Below, one piece after another: positions 24,732 to 35,215 of a stretch of 64,000 bases of DNA. Both the position numbers and the translations under genes were made by a program. The notes under the pieces were generated by a model. That model saw only the letters and a list, made by a program, of their open reading frames with translations. It was not told the origin of the DNA and made no database searches. How positions within the stretch are numbered: the first letter of the stretch is position 1; every line of letters begins with the position of its first letter. Source of the DNA: Neodiprion pinetum (Eukaryota; Arthropoda; Insecta; Hymenoptera; Diprionidae); contig NC_060236.1 of the NCBI RefSeq assembly GCF_021155775.2, forward strand, positions 11,329,087 through 11,393,086, in the 5' to 3' direction.

Positions 24732-25470
24732 TGGATATTGCGTGTTTTAAAAACGAACATTTTGAAAAAATTGGTCTGATCCTACTTTTCGTAAATTTTG
24801 TACAGCACAATTAATCGACGTAATTGACGTAAAATTTGACCTCAGTGCGGAGAAACACCTAGAGGCCTAGAGTCACGGGACCGGACGAATTTACACAGAC
24901 GGTTTCATGTTTGTACCTCATCATGAACAGCGAGCACCAGATTTCTGTCGTCAATTTCGTCTCAAAACTGAAAGATTTTACTCGACAAAAGGAGGAAATC
25001 AAGAGTGAATCGATGAAAAGGAAATCAAAGTTTGGTCTAATTTAAGACGACAACTTTTATTCTATCAAAATATTTTTTCTCTAGAACGGTTGTAATTTTT
25101 CCAAAACTATCAAATTAGAAAACATTCTACTTTTCAATCCAACTAGTCAGACACAATTTTCATATTTTTCTTCCTGATAATTGGGCATGATCGTGTGAAA
25201 ATGACTCCTCTTTAAAATTCATAAAAACTTGCTATAGTTTCTACAGAAGTGGAAAAAGTCGCTTCACGCACAAGTTTCGTTTCGAATCGTTTGAGGAATA
25301 ACGATATATTCGATCGACGTATTTACAAAAAGCAATTAAGAATCCTTGAATTCAACGAAAGTATTAGTTTGTCCGTAAAAGACATGTTTTTACGCAAAGA
25401 ATTTACGTATGAACTACTGTCGTTTAATGCAGAAATTTGCAGAGATCAATGGCACTGAGAATGACAAAAA

Positions 25471-25560
25471 GTAATCGATTTTCGATTAAATCGATTATTT
25501 TTTCCCGATTAACCGAGTGTAATCGAATTTGTTTCAAACTCGATTATTTTTCATCACAAT
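25471..25560. repeat. Cluster of TCGATTA/ATCGATT motifs
   Basis: TAATCGATTTTCGATTAAAT then CGATTATTTTTTCCCGATTA, followed by TAATCGAATTTG and CTCGATTATTTTTC, gives about seven CGATT cores in 90 bp, some on each strand because ATCGAT is palindromic. AATCGATT recurs at 25826-25833. This could be a degenerate simple repeat or a cluster of CGATA/ATCGAT-type protein sites. Confidence 0.5.
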
Positions 25561-26970
25561 CGGTTTTGTTTTTTACTCCCATGAATGACGCAATACAATA
25601 TCAATTTATGTGATTGAATTATCAATTATCATCATTGTCTAACTTACCAAGTACCTATTTGATATAATTATTGAAAGATAAATGAATATTTTTACCTGGA
25701 ATTGAGATATATTTTGAATGAAACTATAAATCATCAAAAAACTTTTCCCCCCTTAAGGCTACGTATTGAAATTTACGAATTTTTGGTTTCAAATGCACCG
25801 TTTCAAAAAATACAAAATAATCGATTCATCCATTAATATTTACCGATATAATCCAGTTATGTTTGATCAGTTTTTTGGACTCGATCAATCGATGCATCGA
25901 TTTTGTTTTATTAGCTTAGTGGCCATCGCCAGCACACACGGAAAAAATCTCGAGGAAAAGAGGTATACATCAAATCGAATATTCTGATTGTAATCCCATT
26001 TCTATGATTTCCGAATGCACTGAATACGGCAAATAAAAAGCATAGAATCAGAAATAATGAAAAGAAACGACACGCGTGAATTGGGAGGCAGGTTTCACCC
26101 ATCCTCGAAGGCTGCTTTCGTAACTGCAGCGAGGTCTTCTCTCTCTTAATTAAAATATCTGTACACTAGTAAATTAAGAGGGGGGTTGATTGACGTCGGC
26201 TTTTGTTAAATACTCACTCGGTACCTCTGAGGAATTCAACCTTCGTTGATAATCATGAATTTTAACAATAAAAGCTTCGTTAATCTCGTACGCCGCTGCT
26301 GCTGGTGTGAAAAACTGAAATACCTCCGTAAAGCCTTTTTGATTTTTTCTGGTTACCATGGTGAAGGAGAAATGACTTCCACGCTGCTTTGAACATCTAC
26401 AAAATGGTTAAATATCGTGGAAATCGAACATTTCCTGGATTTCTCATCGTGAAAACAACTCTCTCGATTAGAAATTGTCTTCGACGAATTAAATACACGT
26501 ACCATGACTCAAGTAGCACCCTTTTCTGACACCATAAAAAATCATGCTACCACACAACAAAAAAACGCACGTTTCATCAAGAATCCATAAGCTAGACGAC
26601 TGAGGCTTATTTTCGTAATGTGGCTACGCAACGATTATTTCAGTTCCAGTTGCCGACGATTGACTTCCAATAGTTTTGAACCTTCGTTAAAATACTGCCA
26701 CTTTCCTCGTTTGTCTAGCGAAATTGAAGTCTGCAAAAAATAATTGGAACACAACTAGCGAGCTTTCTTCACGAAAGTGGAAAGATTTTTATTGGCCGAA
26801 CGTAGACATATTCACGCCGTAGAAGATTATTTCTAAGAACACGAGTTAATGCACGTCTATTTCACAACCGACGTGTATCATTTAAGTATGTATAACTGTA
26901 ACTCGATTGAAAAAGGTTGCCAACGGATTTAACGAGGGCTATCCTTTTTCCTTTCCTTTTTTATATTTAT

Positions 26971-26998
26971 ACACACACGCGCGCGCGCACGCGCATAC
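26971..26998. repeat. Alternating purine-pyrimidine CA/CG run
   Basis: ACACACACGCGCGCGCGCAC then GCGCATAC is a 28-bp perfectly alternating purine-pyrimidine tract, a sequence type able to adopt Z-DNA. Confidence 0.85.
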
Positions 26999-28150
26999 AA
27001 ACGTACACATGTACGATGCGTGTATAAACTCAAATCTTTTTGAATTCCGTTCAACAAGAACTCATATACGCGCAGTGCGAAGGGCTTGGATGAATCCGTT
27101 AGCCTGTGAGAATCACTCGAGGGGGGCCAGCGACAGACACGTATTTGTAATGTAATTCCCTTCACCGTTGTCTTAATAGAAGGCCAAATGTGGGTATGAG
27201 AATATCAGACGTACCCATATCGAAACCGTATTATTTATCCAGGCAATAGCCAGACGAAAATATAGAAGCGCCTTATTTATGCACGAGAGATCACGCAGCC
27301 CACCGAATGTAGAGCTCTTGTTTGCAGCGCGTGAAAGAGCTGCGTGTACAAGGTGAGTATTTACAGTAATTTATTATGTGCCTGAAAGAATGTCCGTTGA
27401 TAAAATTGCTCCTCAACAACGCCCTCGTTAAATTGGGAATCATAACGTTCATCTTCGACGTCTAGAACGCTGACCCCCGATGGAAATGTACCGTAAATAG
27501 TATACCACCAGAATTACTTGAATAGGCGGTTATTTAATTGAACCAATTTTTCCACTAATCATAGTTCGGTAATTTCGCCACTCATGCCTTCGATATGCAA
27601 TTGGGTAAATGGTCTGTTTCGTTATATTTCTCACTTTTTTGTTGCTCCGTAAAATTTATGTTTCCAAATAGCGTGCGCAAAGTTTGATTTCGCGCACGGG
27701 TTCGAGTGTGCAAAATTCCATGCACCCACACGGTGAAAAAGCGTGCGCAAAGTAGATTCTACGTGTGATATCGCCGCGCGAGTCATCGTTATCATCGGAA
27801 ACAGCCAAAGGATAGCTTGATTCTTGTGAATCTTTATAACTGTACAATAGCGTCATTCGTATATTGTTATCTATTGCTATGGAGAATTTCAACATATGAG
27901 TCACAGATAGCTGTGCTGCGCTACTGTTTTTCAAACATTCATCAATCTATACATCTATCAAATACTGTGAATTTACACCACAATGTTCCATTTCAATTTA
28001 ATAATTCCACTGAAACCATCAACGTGTTTAAAAAAAATAAATATAAACGATTCACATCGAATATAAAAATCAAAACAACCCTCAAACGAAAATTTTTATT
28101 CCTTAGTACCTATGTACAGTGGTATTCATGTGTGCCTACTCACTTCCGGC

Positions 28151-28319
28151 TATCTATCTTCGATCCGAAACAAAATGCGAGTTCCGATTTTGTACGAATT
28201 ATGTGAAAAAGTGATGGGTGATACAGCCAACGTGAAAGAATAAGTGCATCGCCAGTGATTTTTTCACATAAGTCGTAAAGAATCGAATTTTGCATTTTTG
28301 TTTCGAATATCACTGTATA
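28151..28319. repeat. 169-bp imperfect palindrome, MITE-like
   Basis: The left arm 28151-28222 (CGATCCGAAACAAAATGCGA, then TTATGTGAAAAAGTGATGGG) pairs with the right arm 28246-28319, whose reverse complement contains ATTCGAAACAAAAATGCAAA, then TTATGTGAAAAAATCACTGG. The loop is about 23 nt. By eye the arms are about 75% identical. A weaker outer pair involves ACTTCCGGCTA at 28142-28152 and its inverse near 28687-28697. No TIR family is assigned. Confidence 0.55.
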
Positions 28320-31300
28320 AGAAGAATAGAGATAAATTGAAATAGACATAAGATTATATTTCTTCATTGTTTTTGTATTAGAAAAATTCTTTGAAAGTAA
28401 AAATCAATCAAGACTATCATAAGTATGAGAACGTTTGGTTTGGGTTCTTTTTGGCGAATGGACTTTACCCCCTCCTTCTTTTTCGTCCGACCTCACTCCA
28501 TTTCTTCATTGTTTATTATAATGTCATGGATTATGTTACCCTTGAGAGCGAACTCTGCACACCTTGTTTGGAAAAATAGTACACGCAACACGTGCGCACC
28601 GGTGATCTCGAGAATCACTTATTTTGCGCACTAGTTGTATAATATACTATTTCGTTAGGTGCTCTTTCGGCCTCTAACGTCAGTTCTAGCCGGAAGTGCA
28701 GGTATTAAAGCCATTCTACGTACATCGCTAAGTATGTGGTGGACACATTTTGTTTGTTGAATGGAAGTCGTAGAAGTAGAATGAGTTTGGAAAAGTTTTT
28801 ACTCCAATTCATACGGTACCATTTAAAAATGAATAGTGAACGACTGAAGTTGACACTGGTTTGGTGCTTGCTTGTAGAGAAAAATTCTGGAAGCGTATAT
28901 ACTTATCTGGGAAATTCTAGATCGATCGGACGGTGAATACACTAATGGATGAATAATGCTGATAAGAATAACTGATACAAACATTTGATCGCATTCTAGA
29001 GCTATAATTAATATTTTCCACTTCTCTAATTGAATGATACTTGACACGTGTACTTTGTTCGAAACTTCACATAGTGTGGAAGGCGTTCATTCTGGGGTCT
29101 TTCAGATAAAAATTATGTTCAGGAACGAGTATCCCTGCGTTTTCAGCACGGATATGTATGTACAAAACGTTACGCCTTTCGAAAGCTTAAACATTAAGAA
29201 ATCCCACGACTATCCTATCATTACTTTTCATGTTTTGATCAATGAGGTACATTTCAATAGACCAGGAAAAATGTTTCTATTGTTCATTGATTGGTTACTG
29301 AACACGATATGTTACGCGGAAACGCGCGTTCAAACATACCTTCTACGATTCTTGGACCACGATGGAGGAGAGCTAATTTCAGATTAAAGTACTTAAAACT
29401 TGCGTAATAAGTTGGGTACGTCCGCCACTGTTGGTCTGCATACAATAGCCGCGAGAGCGTTTCGTCTAGATAGCGCGGACTACTGTATTACCGAATTCTC
29501 AAAGAGCGTTTACCTAAGTTTTAGCTCCCACTGAGTTAATGGAGAAGGAGCAGTGACCTTTTCTATACTGGGCAAAAGAGTTAAGCAAGAATCCCACAGT
29601 TGTATGTACCCAACCCATCTAGCTCGAGTTTAGTTGTAGTTCCGTTCGGTGGGATGGAGCCGAGAGTTTGGACGAGTTTGGTACTCTTTTGGAACTAAAA
29701 CCGAGTCCCGTTACGAACCGATGCTCCGGTAATTGAATCAATCGATCGAACGATCGATCGGTCGATCCGTCTATTGACGTTTCAGGAATCATGTTCCCCT
29801 TGGGCACACCGCAGGGTCCGGGTTGAAAATTCTTCGTTTCACGTGTCGCTGGGACGCAAAACGTATCCGCCACGAGAATTTTATAAGGCTCCATTCAGCG
29901 CTCATCCATTCAATTCCGTACAACAAATCACGAACTCTTGCATCTTCGTTCCTGGCATGGGTATACCCTGCAGTACTGCCGAGAGAACATCTCGGATTGT
30001 TCATTTTTTTATGTGTTCCTAATGTTACAACCATCCAGCCTTCATGGCACGCCTCGTAGTTCCATAGCGAAATTGCTGGAAAGAATGAAGACCTTAAGCT
30101 TCGATCTCACCAAATGATTATTTTTCACTTTTGTTTTTTATAGCAATCCTAATTAACGTGGTGACATATGGTTGATCCGAATAGCTGATCGCAAGTTTTC
30201 TGAGATTTCAAACTTTTGTGGGTAATCGAAATTCATACAAGTTGATGGAATGGTGAAATGCGGTGTTTCGCCGTTGATGCTGGACATGGGCTCGATTTAC
30301 ATGAACCATCATCAGCTAATGCCAATTTCTATATTTATGTACACTCACAAATTCTTATGTAGCATTAAATGGCAGCGATATCGAAACTAATCAATAACCT
30401 AGTTAAATACTGGTGGCACTAAAAATGTATTGCGGCTTCTGTTCATGATTGTTCGAAGATAATTTGCAAAATTCGCAACTGGTCATAAAAAAGTTTTAGG
30501 TCAATTTCTCCATTGCAAAATATTCAGATGATGTGAAAAAAATCATAGGTGGATTGAGAAGAAAAGGCGCGAGCTATGTGTAAGGGAATATACAGAAACC
30601 GATCAGATTAAATTGATTTCTTAAGTAAGAACCAATTCCATTTGTAGCTCAAGGTCTTGAGTCCATTGCATTTTGAAAAACAAAACACAAAATATGGCAC
30701 TGTTCGATTTTTATTTGAATATGTTTTCAAATTATATCAAAAATTTTAAAATACAAAGATGTGAAGGAAGTGAATCCAGGTGTTTGTCACAAATTATGAT
30801 TAGTATCGTAACTTTTTTACATTGAGAGGAAAATATGGTGCATTTAGGTTTATGTAAAGTCTTAATGTTGATTTGTGGGTTGACCTCCTTTTTTATGGCT
30901 GCAGGGTGACATTTTTAATGACTTTGCCTGACCTCAAATGAGGACTCAGGACATTTTTGACCACTTCTTTCTTTCAGTGCAGTATTGAAATATTAGGTCT
31001 CCGACAGGACTAGAGAGAATTTACATAAATCGTTAGAAGCTTGGATATATGTACATGTATTGAAACGTACTCTCTTTTGAGGCTGAAACAAGTCTGTTTC
31101 GCAGTAATAATGGCTAACCAAGTATTCCGATAGCTTATCTGCAAGTTTATTGAAATCTGCATAATTCCACGAAATTCATAAGTAGGAAACGAAAGCGTTC
31201 TAAACAGCAAAGCATCGATTGCATGAATTCAAAACTCGAAATGCATCGATTCAGCAAACAGAAGTTGGCTTGGCTGACTGAAAACGATACTTCACCAAGT

Positions 31301-31845
31301 TAATACACACAGCGTACCACGAGCGAAAAGTCAGTCATGAGCCCAAGTGCTCATCAGGTTTCACCACTTGAATACGTCAAAACTTCGTTTCTACTGAACG
31401 CAATTTATAGTGGGATTAAGTCCACCTCCAAAATTATATCTTTACTCCTATATCTGAGCGAGCCTCATACGATATTGTGAATTTCATGCAACTTCCGAGG
31501 GATACATGTCACAGCTTCGAAATATACAAGGTAAAAGGGTAACTTTTAACAGTATTAATGAAATATTAAATAATGAAAATAATTTGATCTTTCATCTATC
31601 TGTCTCAAGTTTCTGTATTTGTCTTACAAACGCGAATATACGGAATAACTTCTTCATTCATACCTCCGATGAAAGTCCATAGCATCCACCTTGCGGGTTG
31701 CGAGTGAATTGTTCTTCAGGAGACACTCATTTAGGGAATTGAAATCGCTTACTCACGCAGTAATAACGTCGTTATGATGTATTACCATATGGTGAAATCA
31801 CTCGCTTAGCCAATAAAGTACACTTACAGCGCGTGGCAGTGAATT
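28320..31845. other. Gene-free stretch with unrecognised open frames
   Basis: The plus-strand frame 29034-29387 (117 codons, true ATG, preceded directly by an in-frame TGA) has balanced composition and no recognised domain. Several frames of this length are expected by chance in this window, so it is not called as a gene. A CGAT-rich simple stretch (ATCGATCGAACGATCGATCG) lies at 29741-29760. No other structure was recognised. Confidence 0.3.
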
Positions 31846-32181
31846 CTAGTGAAGAAATAACAGCGTTCTGATGTAGATACGTATACACGAGGATAAGTAG
31901 CGTGCCTCCAAGGACGCAACAAATTCAAGTCTGAGGGAAAATTGAATTCGACGCCAATCTTTGGGTAGAAATTTTTCGCATAGAACTTTAAACCGGTCAT
32001 GAACGATGAATTCCCCAGTTTTCACGTCAACAAATATTTTCTCTTTCTTATCATATAGTCTAAGAGACACACGAATGTCGGTCGTAATAATTTCTAACGC
32101 AGAGAAATGAAGATCGCCTATGTAGTTTTTTTGGGAAGCTGAAACGTTCTTTTGGTTACCAAGCGTAGTGACTTGCCCGGG
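31846..32181 (-). CDS. Unrecognised open frame, possible internal exon or relic
   Basis: The minus strand is open from the codon after a TAA at 32182-32184 to a TAG ending at 31846, giving 111 codons. There is no in-frame ATG near its start, so if real it is an internal exon or the end of a decayed gene. The residue mix is that of a soluble charged protein (for example LYDKKEKIFVDVKTGEF and HDRFKVLCEKFLPKDW), and its last 20 codons turn hydrophobic (IRIYIRTLLFLH). I recognise no family. I could not identify a convincing acceptor or donor at its limits. Frames of this length are expected by chance several times in the window, so it is a candidate only. Confidence 0.2.
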   Translation of the reverse strand, partial: PGQVTTLGNQKNVSASQKNYIGDLHFSALEIITTDIRVSLRLYDKKEKIFVDVKTGEFIVHDRFKVLCEKFLPKDWRRIQFSLRLEFVASLEARYLSSCIRIYIRTLLFLH

Positions 32182-33035
32182 TTACGCAATCATCCAAGTT
32201 TCCGTTAACAGTCATGTACCGAAAGTCCTGCGTGGCATCAGTCCGGATCCCTTCATGTAGCCCTCTTTCCTGTCCTCGTGCTCGTTCCAACTCTGCAAAC
32301 ACAATTTGCCTCCATCTAGTGATTACCTGAAGATCTATGCATACTTTCGTGTGAATATTATGATCTCGACGTCGACCTAACAATGCAACTCAATTACGGC
32401 ATTTGAAAATTTTATCAACGAAGAAGAGGATTTTTCATCGATAATAGATAAAGTCTGCTGATCCAAACGGGTAGGTTCGATGCTTACATTTGGAGAAAAA
32501 GTTATTCGTCTTAAACCAACGTTTTGTTTTTCTAATCTCTTTGCTCAATTCTAAGTAGAAATGTATTGGAAGTGAACAAAGTTTTATTTGATATGGCAAA
32601 ATGCAAAAAAATAAAATAAAAAATAAACAAGCAGTTTCCTTCGAAAAATATTTTGTTAGAGTATTTTTCGAGCTTAGAAACATTTCTTAGATTGAATGAA
32701 GTAGATCGTCCCGCCAAACTAATACTTTGAAGGATGCATATAGTTGATGAGCGTTTTGAGGTAACAATGAACCAATTCATTTATATTGAATGAAGAAGGC
32801 CAAACAAGATTTTATTTCAAAATATGCAACATTTTGTTCAACTGTATAGAAATATGAAAATTTATTGCATTTAAACAAATTGATCTTCTTTGAATTGATT
32901 AATCTTTCTGTACATATACGTACCCTAAATGTTTAACATAACACAATATCATACAATCAATGGAATTACTGCGAAAGAAACTGAGAAACACGTCGTGGAG
33001 CAGTCATAATCATTTTCTAATTTTTATAAGTTATA
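32182..33035. other. Gene-free stretch, nothing recognised
   Basis: AT-rich DNA with overlapping minus frames of 75-82 codons, one of them (32156-32383) rich in Arg and Glu. None is recognised. Confidence 0.3.
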
Positions 33036-34227
33036 CACTGTAAAAAATTGGTGGTGCAAAGTACAATGGTATTCGTAGTCAAATTTTTGGGTGTCAAATT
33101 AACACCGAGGAAAACCAAAAACGACACTCTGGATGCGGTATAGGAGAGAACGGTGTTCATTAATAATTACTAACACCGTTATGAGCATAGACTACAAATT
33201 AACACCCGTCAGTGATAAATGGTTGGTTTTGGTGTAAATTTTAGTACAAACTATTCTATTACACTGTCTGTTCACCGCGACACGTTTCCTTTCGCATCAG
33301 CACAGAGTGGATAGGATTAATTACTTTTGACTGACATAATTCAGTGTTACAGGCTCACTCCATGCTTGTGTTCTTTCATTTCTTTAACACTAAATTCAAG
33401 TTATAACAAGTACAACGGGTAGCCACCAGGCGTCGACTGACACTAATTTCTCCTGCAACAGATAGGGCCCAAGGATATCATAACCGTGACAAAGCGCCTC
33501 ATTTCATTTATTCAAAATTCGAACCGACTATCTGTGGTCATCTATGGAACATTAAAAGCCATCTACTTTGGTTCCTGGTCAGCAAGTTTCTAACTGTAAC
33601 ACGCTGCGACAAAAATGTGTTGAACAATTGAAAATTAAATAAAAAAATCTTTTAAAATCATATCAAGGTGAATTTTTTAATTTCAAATAAAGCCACTAAT
33701 TTCGGTGTTCCTACGTCACATGTGCACCCTGTTGTACATAACTGAACCAATTGGTGACACTAGATATGCAGCCAAGTGTTAATTTGATACCTCAGAGGTG
33801 TTCCTATTCTGATCACAGCAATTCAGTTCAGTGCCAATGTAGATCAGTTAGGATGAATGGATTCGGTGTTAAGAGCGAACCATTGTAACGCCGCGCGTAG
33901 ACCCAAGAAGTCAACTCTATTTATGGTGTCAATAAGCAGTGTCAAAAGCTTGGTGTTAATTCGGTATTAATAGCAAACAACGGTTAAACACCAAGCCTTT
34001 GACATTGCTTATTAATACCACAAACGGAGTGAACTTCTTAGGATCACACGCGATATTAAAATGGTTTCAAAGTGTCAAAAGCTTGGTGTTAATTCGGTGT
34101 TAATAGCAAACACCAGTTCAATATTAGGCTTTTGACACTGTTTATTAACACCACAAACGGAGTAGACAGCTTGGGACTACTCACAATGATAAAATGGCGT
34201 CAAATCTAAGACAATTTTTTCACAATG
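33036..34227. mobile_element. 1.19-kb CACTG-ended element with internal tandem hairpins
   Basis: The left end CACTGTAAAAAATTG (33036-33050) matches the reverse complement of the right end CAATTTTTTCACAATG (34212-34227). Both are flanked by TA (33034-33035 and 34228-34229). The interior is rich in GGTGTTAAT/ATTAACACC motifs. Two adjacent hairpins share a stem motif: GTGTCAAAAGCTTGGTGTTA occurs at 33941-33960 and again at about 34074-34093, each pairing with an inverted copy ending GTTTATTAACACCACAAACG or a close variant. No transposase frame is present. The ends resemble those of the 17.7-kb and 24.3-kb elements (CACTG then an A-rich ATT), hinting at a shared superfamily. Confidence 0.65.
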
Positions 34228-34230
34228 TAA

Positions 34231-35215
34231 CCAGAAAATGTACTACTTCGGCTAATTAAAATCTGTACAAATCAATGCAAACTGTTTTTGGTTTGTGAAC
34301 CTATTGGACTTTTTTTGAAGCAATTGGAAATATTTGGTTCAAAATTACCTTATAAAACAGTTAAATGTCATTTCATTCGAAGTTAGTAATTTATTAGAAG
34401 GAACTGGAATCTTTAATTTAATGAAAAAATTCTTTTATTTCAAATACCTATGCATACAGTAACGTTAAATAATTGTCCGTCTTGTCTTGAAGAGGTATTC
34501 AATAATTAGAAATTGCATTCAGTATCTTGTACCACCTACGTTATTTTTAGTTAATTACTAATCAAGGTTGAATTCTATAACTTCACGTTTTGGGGATGAT
34601 GAAAATAATTAAGAATAATCGGATGTATCTATTTTTTGTATGCATAGAAATGCAAGCATCGGTAGTCCAGGGAGTTATAGCCTTTGATTTCACAATGGCA
34701 TAAGTCGTAATAACTGCAGTGTGTAGAGTTATGGATGTACCTACGTGATTTTACTGGCTTCCAGGCTTCCCGGCACGCGGAATCAATTCAAAGTCTGATG
34801 ATACGTAAAAAATTCACCGTGAATACTTCATTGCATACAGAATATCCCTATATTCATCTCAAAATACCTTTACATTGGGAATAAAAGCCACCCAGTTGCC
34901 AAAACTCCGCGTCACTTCGATACAAAGTAACAGAAACGCCGTAGGGTGTGACACGCATTGCTTCAGCTTCAGAAATTGTTTCATAAATGTCTATTCAATT
35001 AGCCTGAGTATTACACGTTGAGAGGCCAAGTAAATTTATATAGTCAAATTATATTGAATTATATTAAATATTTTGTATGAGTCGGCGACAATTTTCAGTG
35101 ACTTAAAAATATCTCTATTAAATGCATCAGTTCACTTAGATGTGGGTTACGGTATTTTTTGTGTGTACCTACGAATAATGGATTGTTCCACTGCAGTCAG
35201 TGAACTACGTCGTAA
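34231..35215. repeat. Old dispersed non-coding repeat, copy 2 (partner at 4541-5270)
   Basis: Collinear with 4541-5270 through several anchor blocks (see that entry). This copy is about 250 bp longer because of indels between the GTATGCATAGAAATGCAAGC anchor and the ATGTGGGTTACGG anchor. Its left edge coincides almost exactly with the right end of the CACTG-ended element at 34227. The 79-codon frame at 35073-35312 is not conserved in copy 1. Confidence 0.6.

Larger units (their letters stand above)
24732..28150. other. Gene-free stretch with small repeats
   Basis: Contains an ATCGATT cluster at 25471-25560 (listed), a CA/CG run (listed), and a 70-bp-spaced direct repeat AGCGTGCGCAAAGT near 27670 and 27740. 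Short frames up to 82 codons are unrecognised. Confidence 0.4.

Noticed and set aside
29411..29612. GTTGGGTAC and its inverse GTACCCAAC about 190 bp apart, a possible short-TIR element.
   Set aside because: The inverted match is about 9 bp with no internal pairing and no visible target duplication; chance is likely.
31325..31375. Minus-strand text GAAACCTGATGAGCACTTGG then GCTCATGAC, resembling a hammerhead core or Penelope tail.
   Set aside because: After the potential stem II (GAGC...GCTC) the required GAAA is absent and the GAAAC precedes CTGATGA, so the order is wrong.
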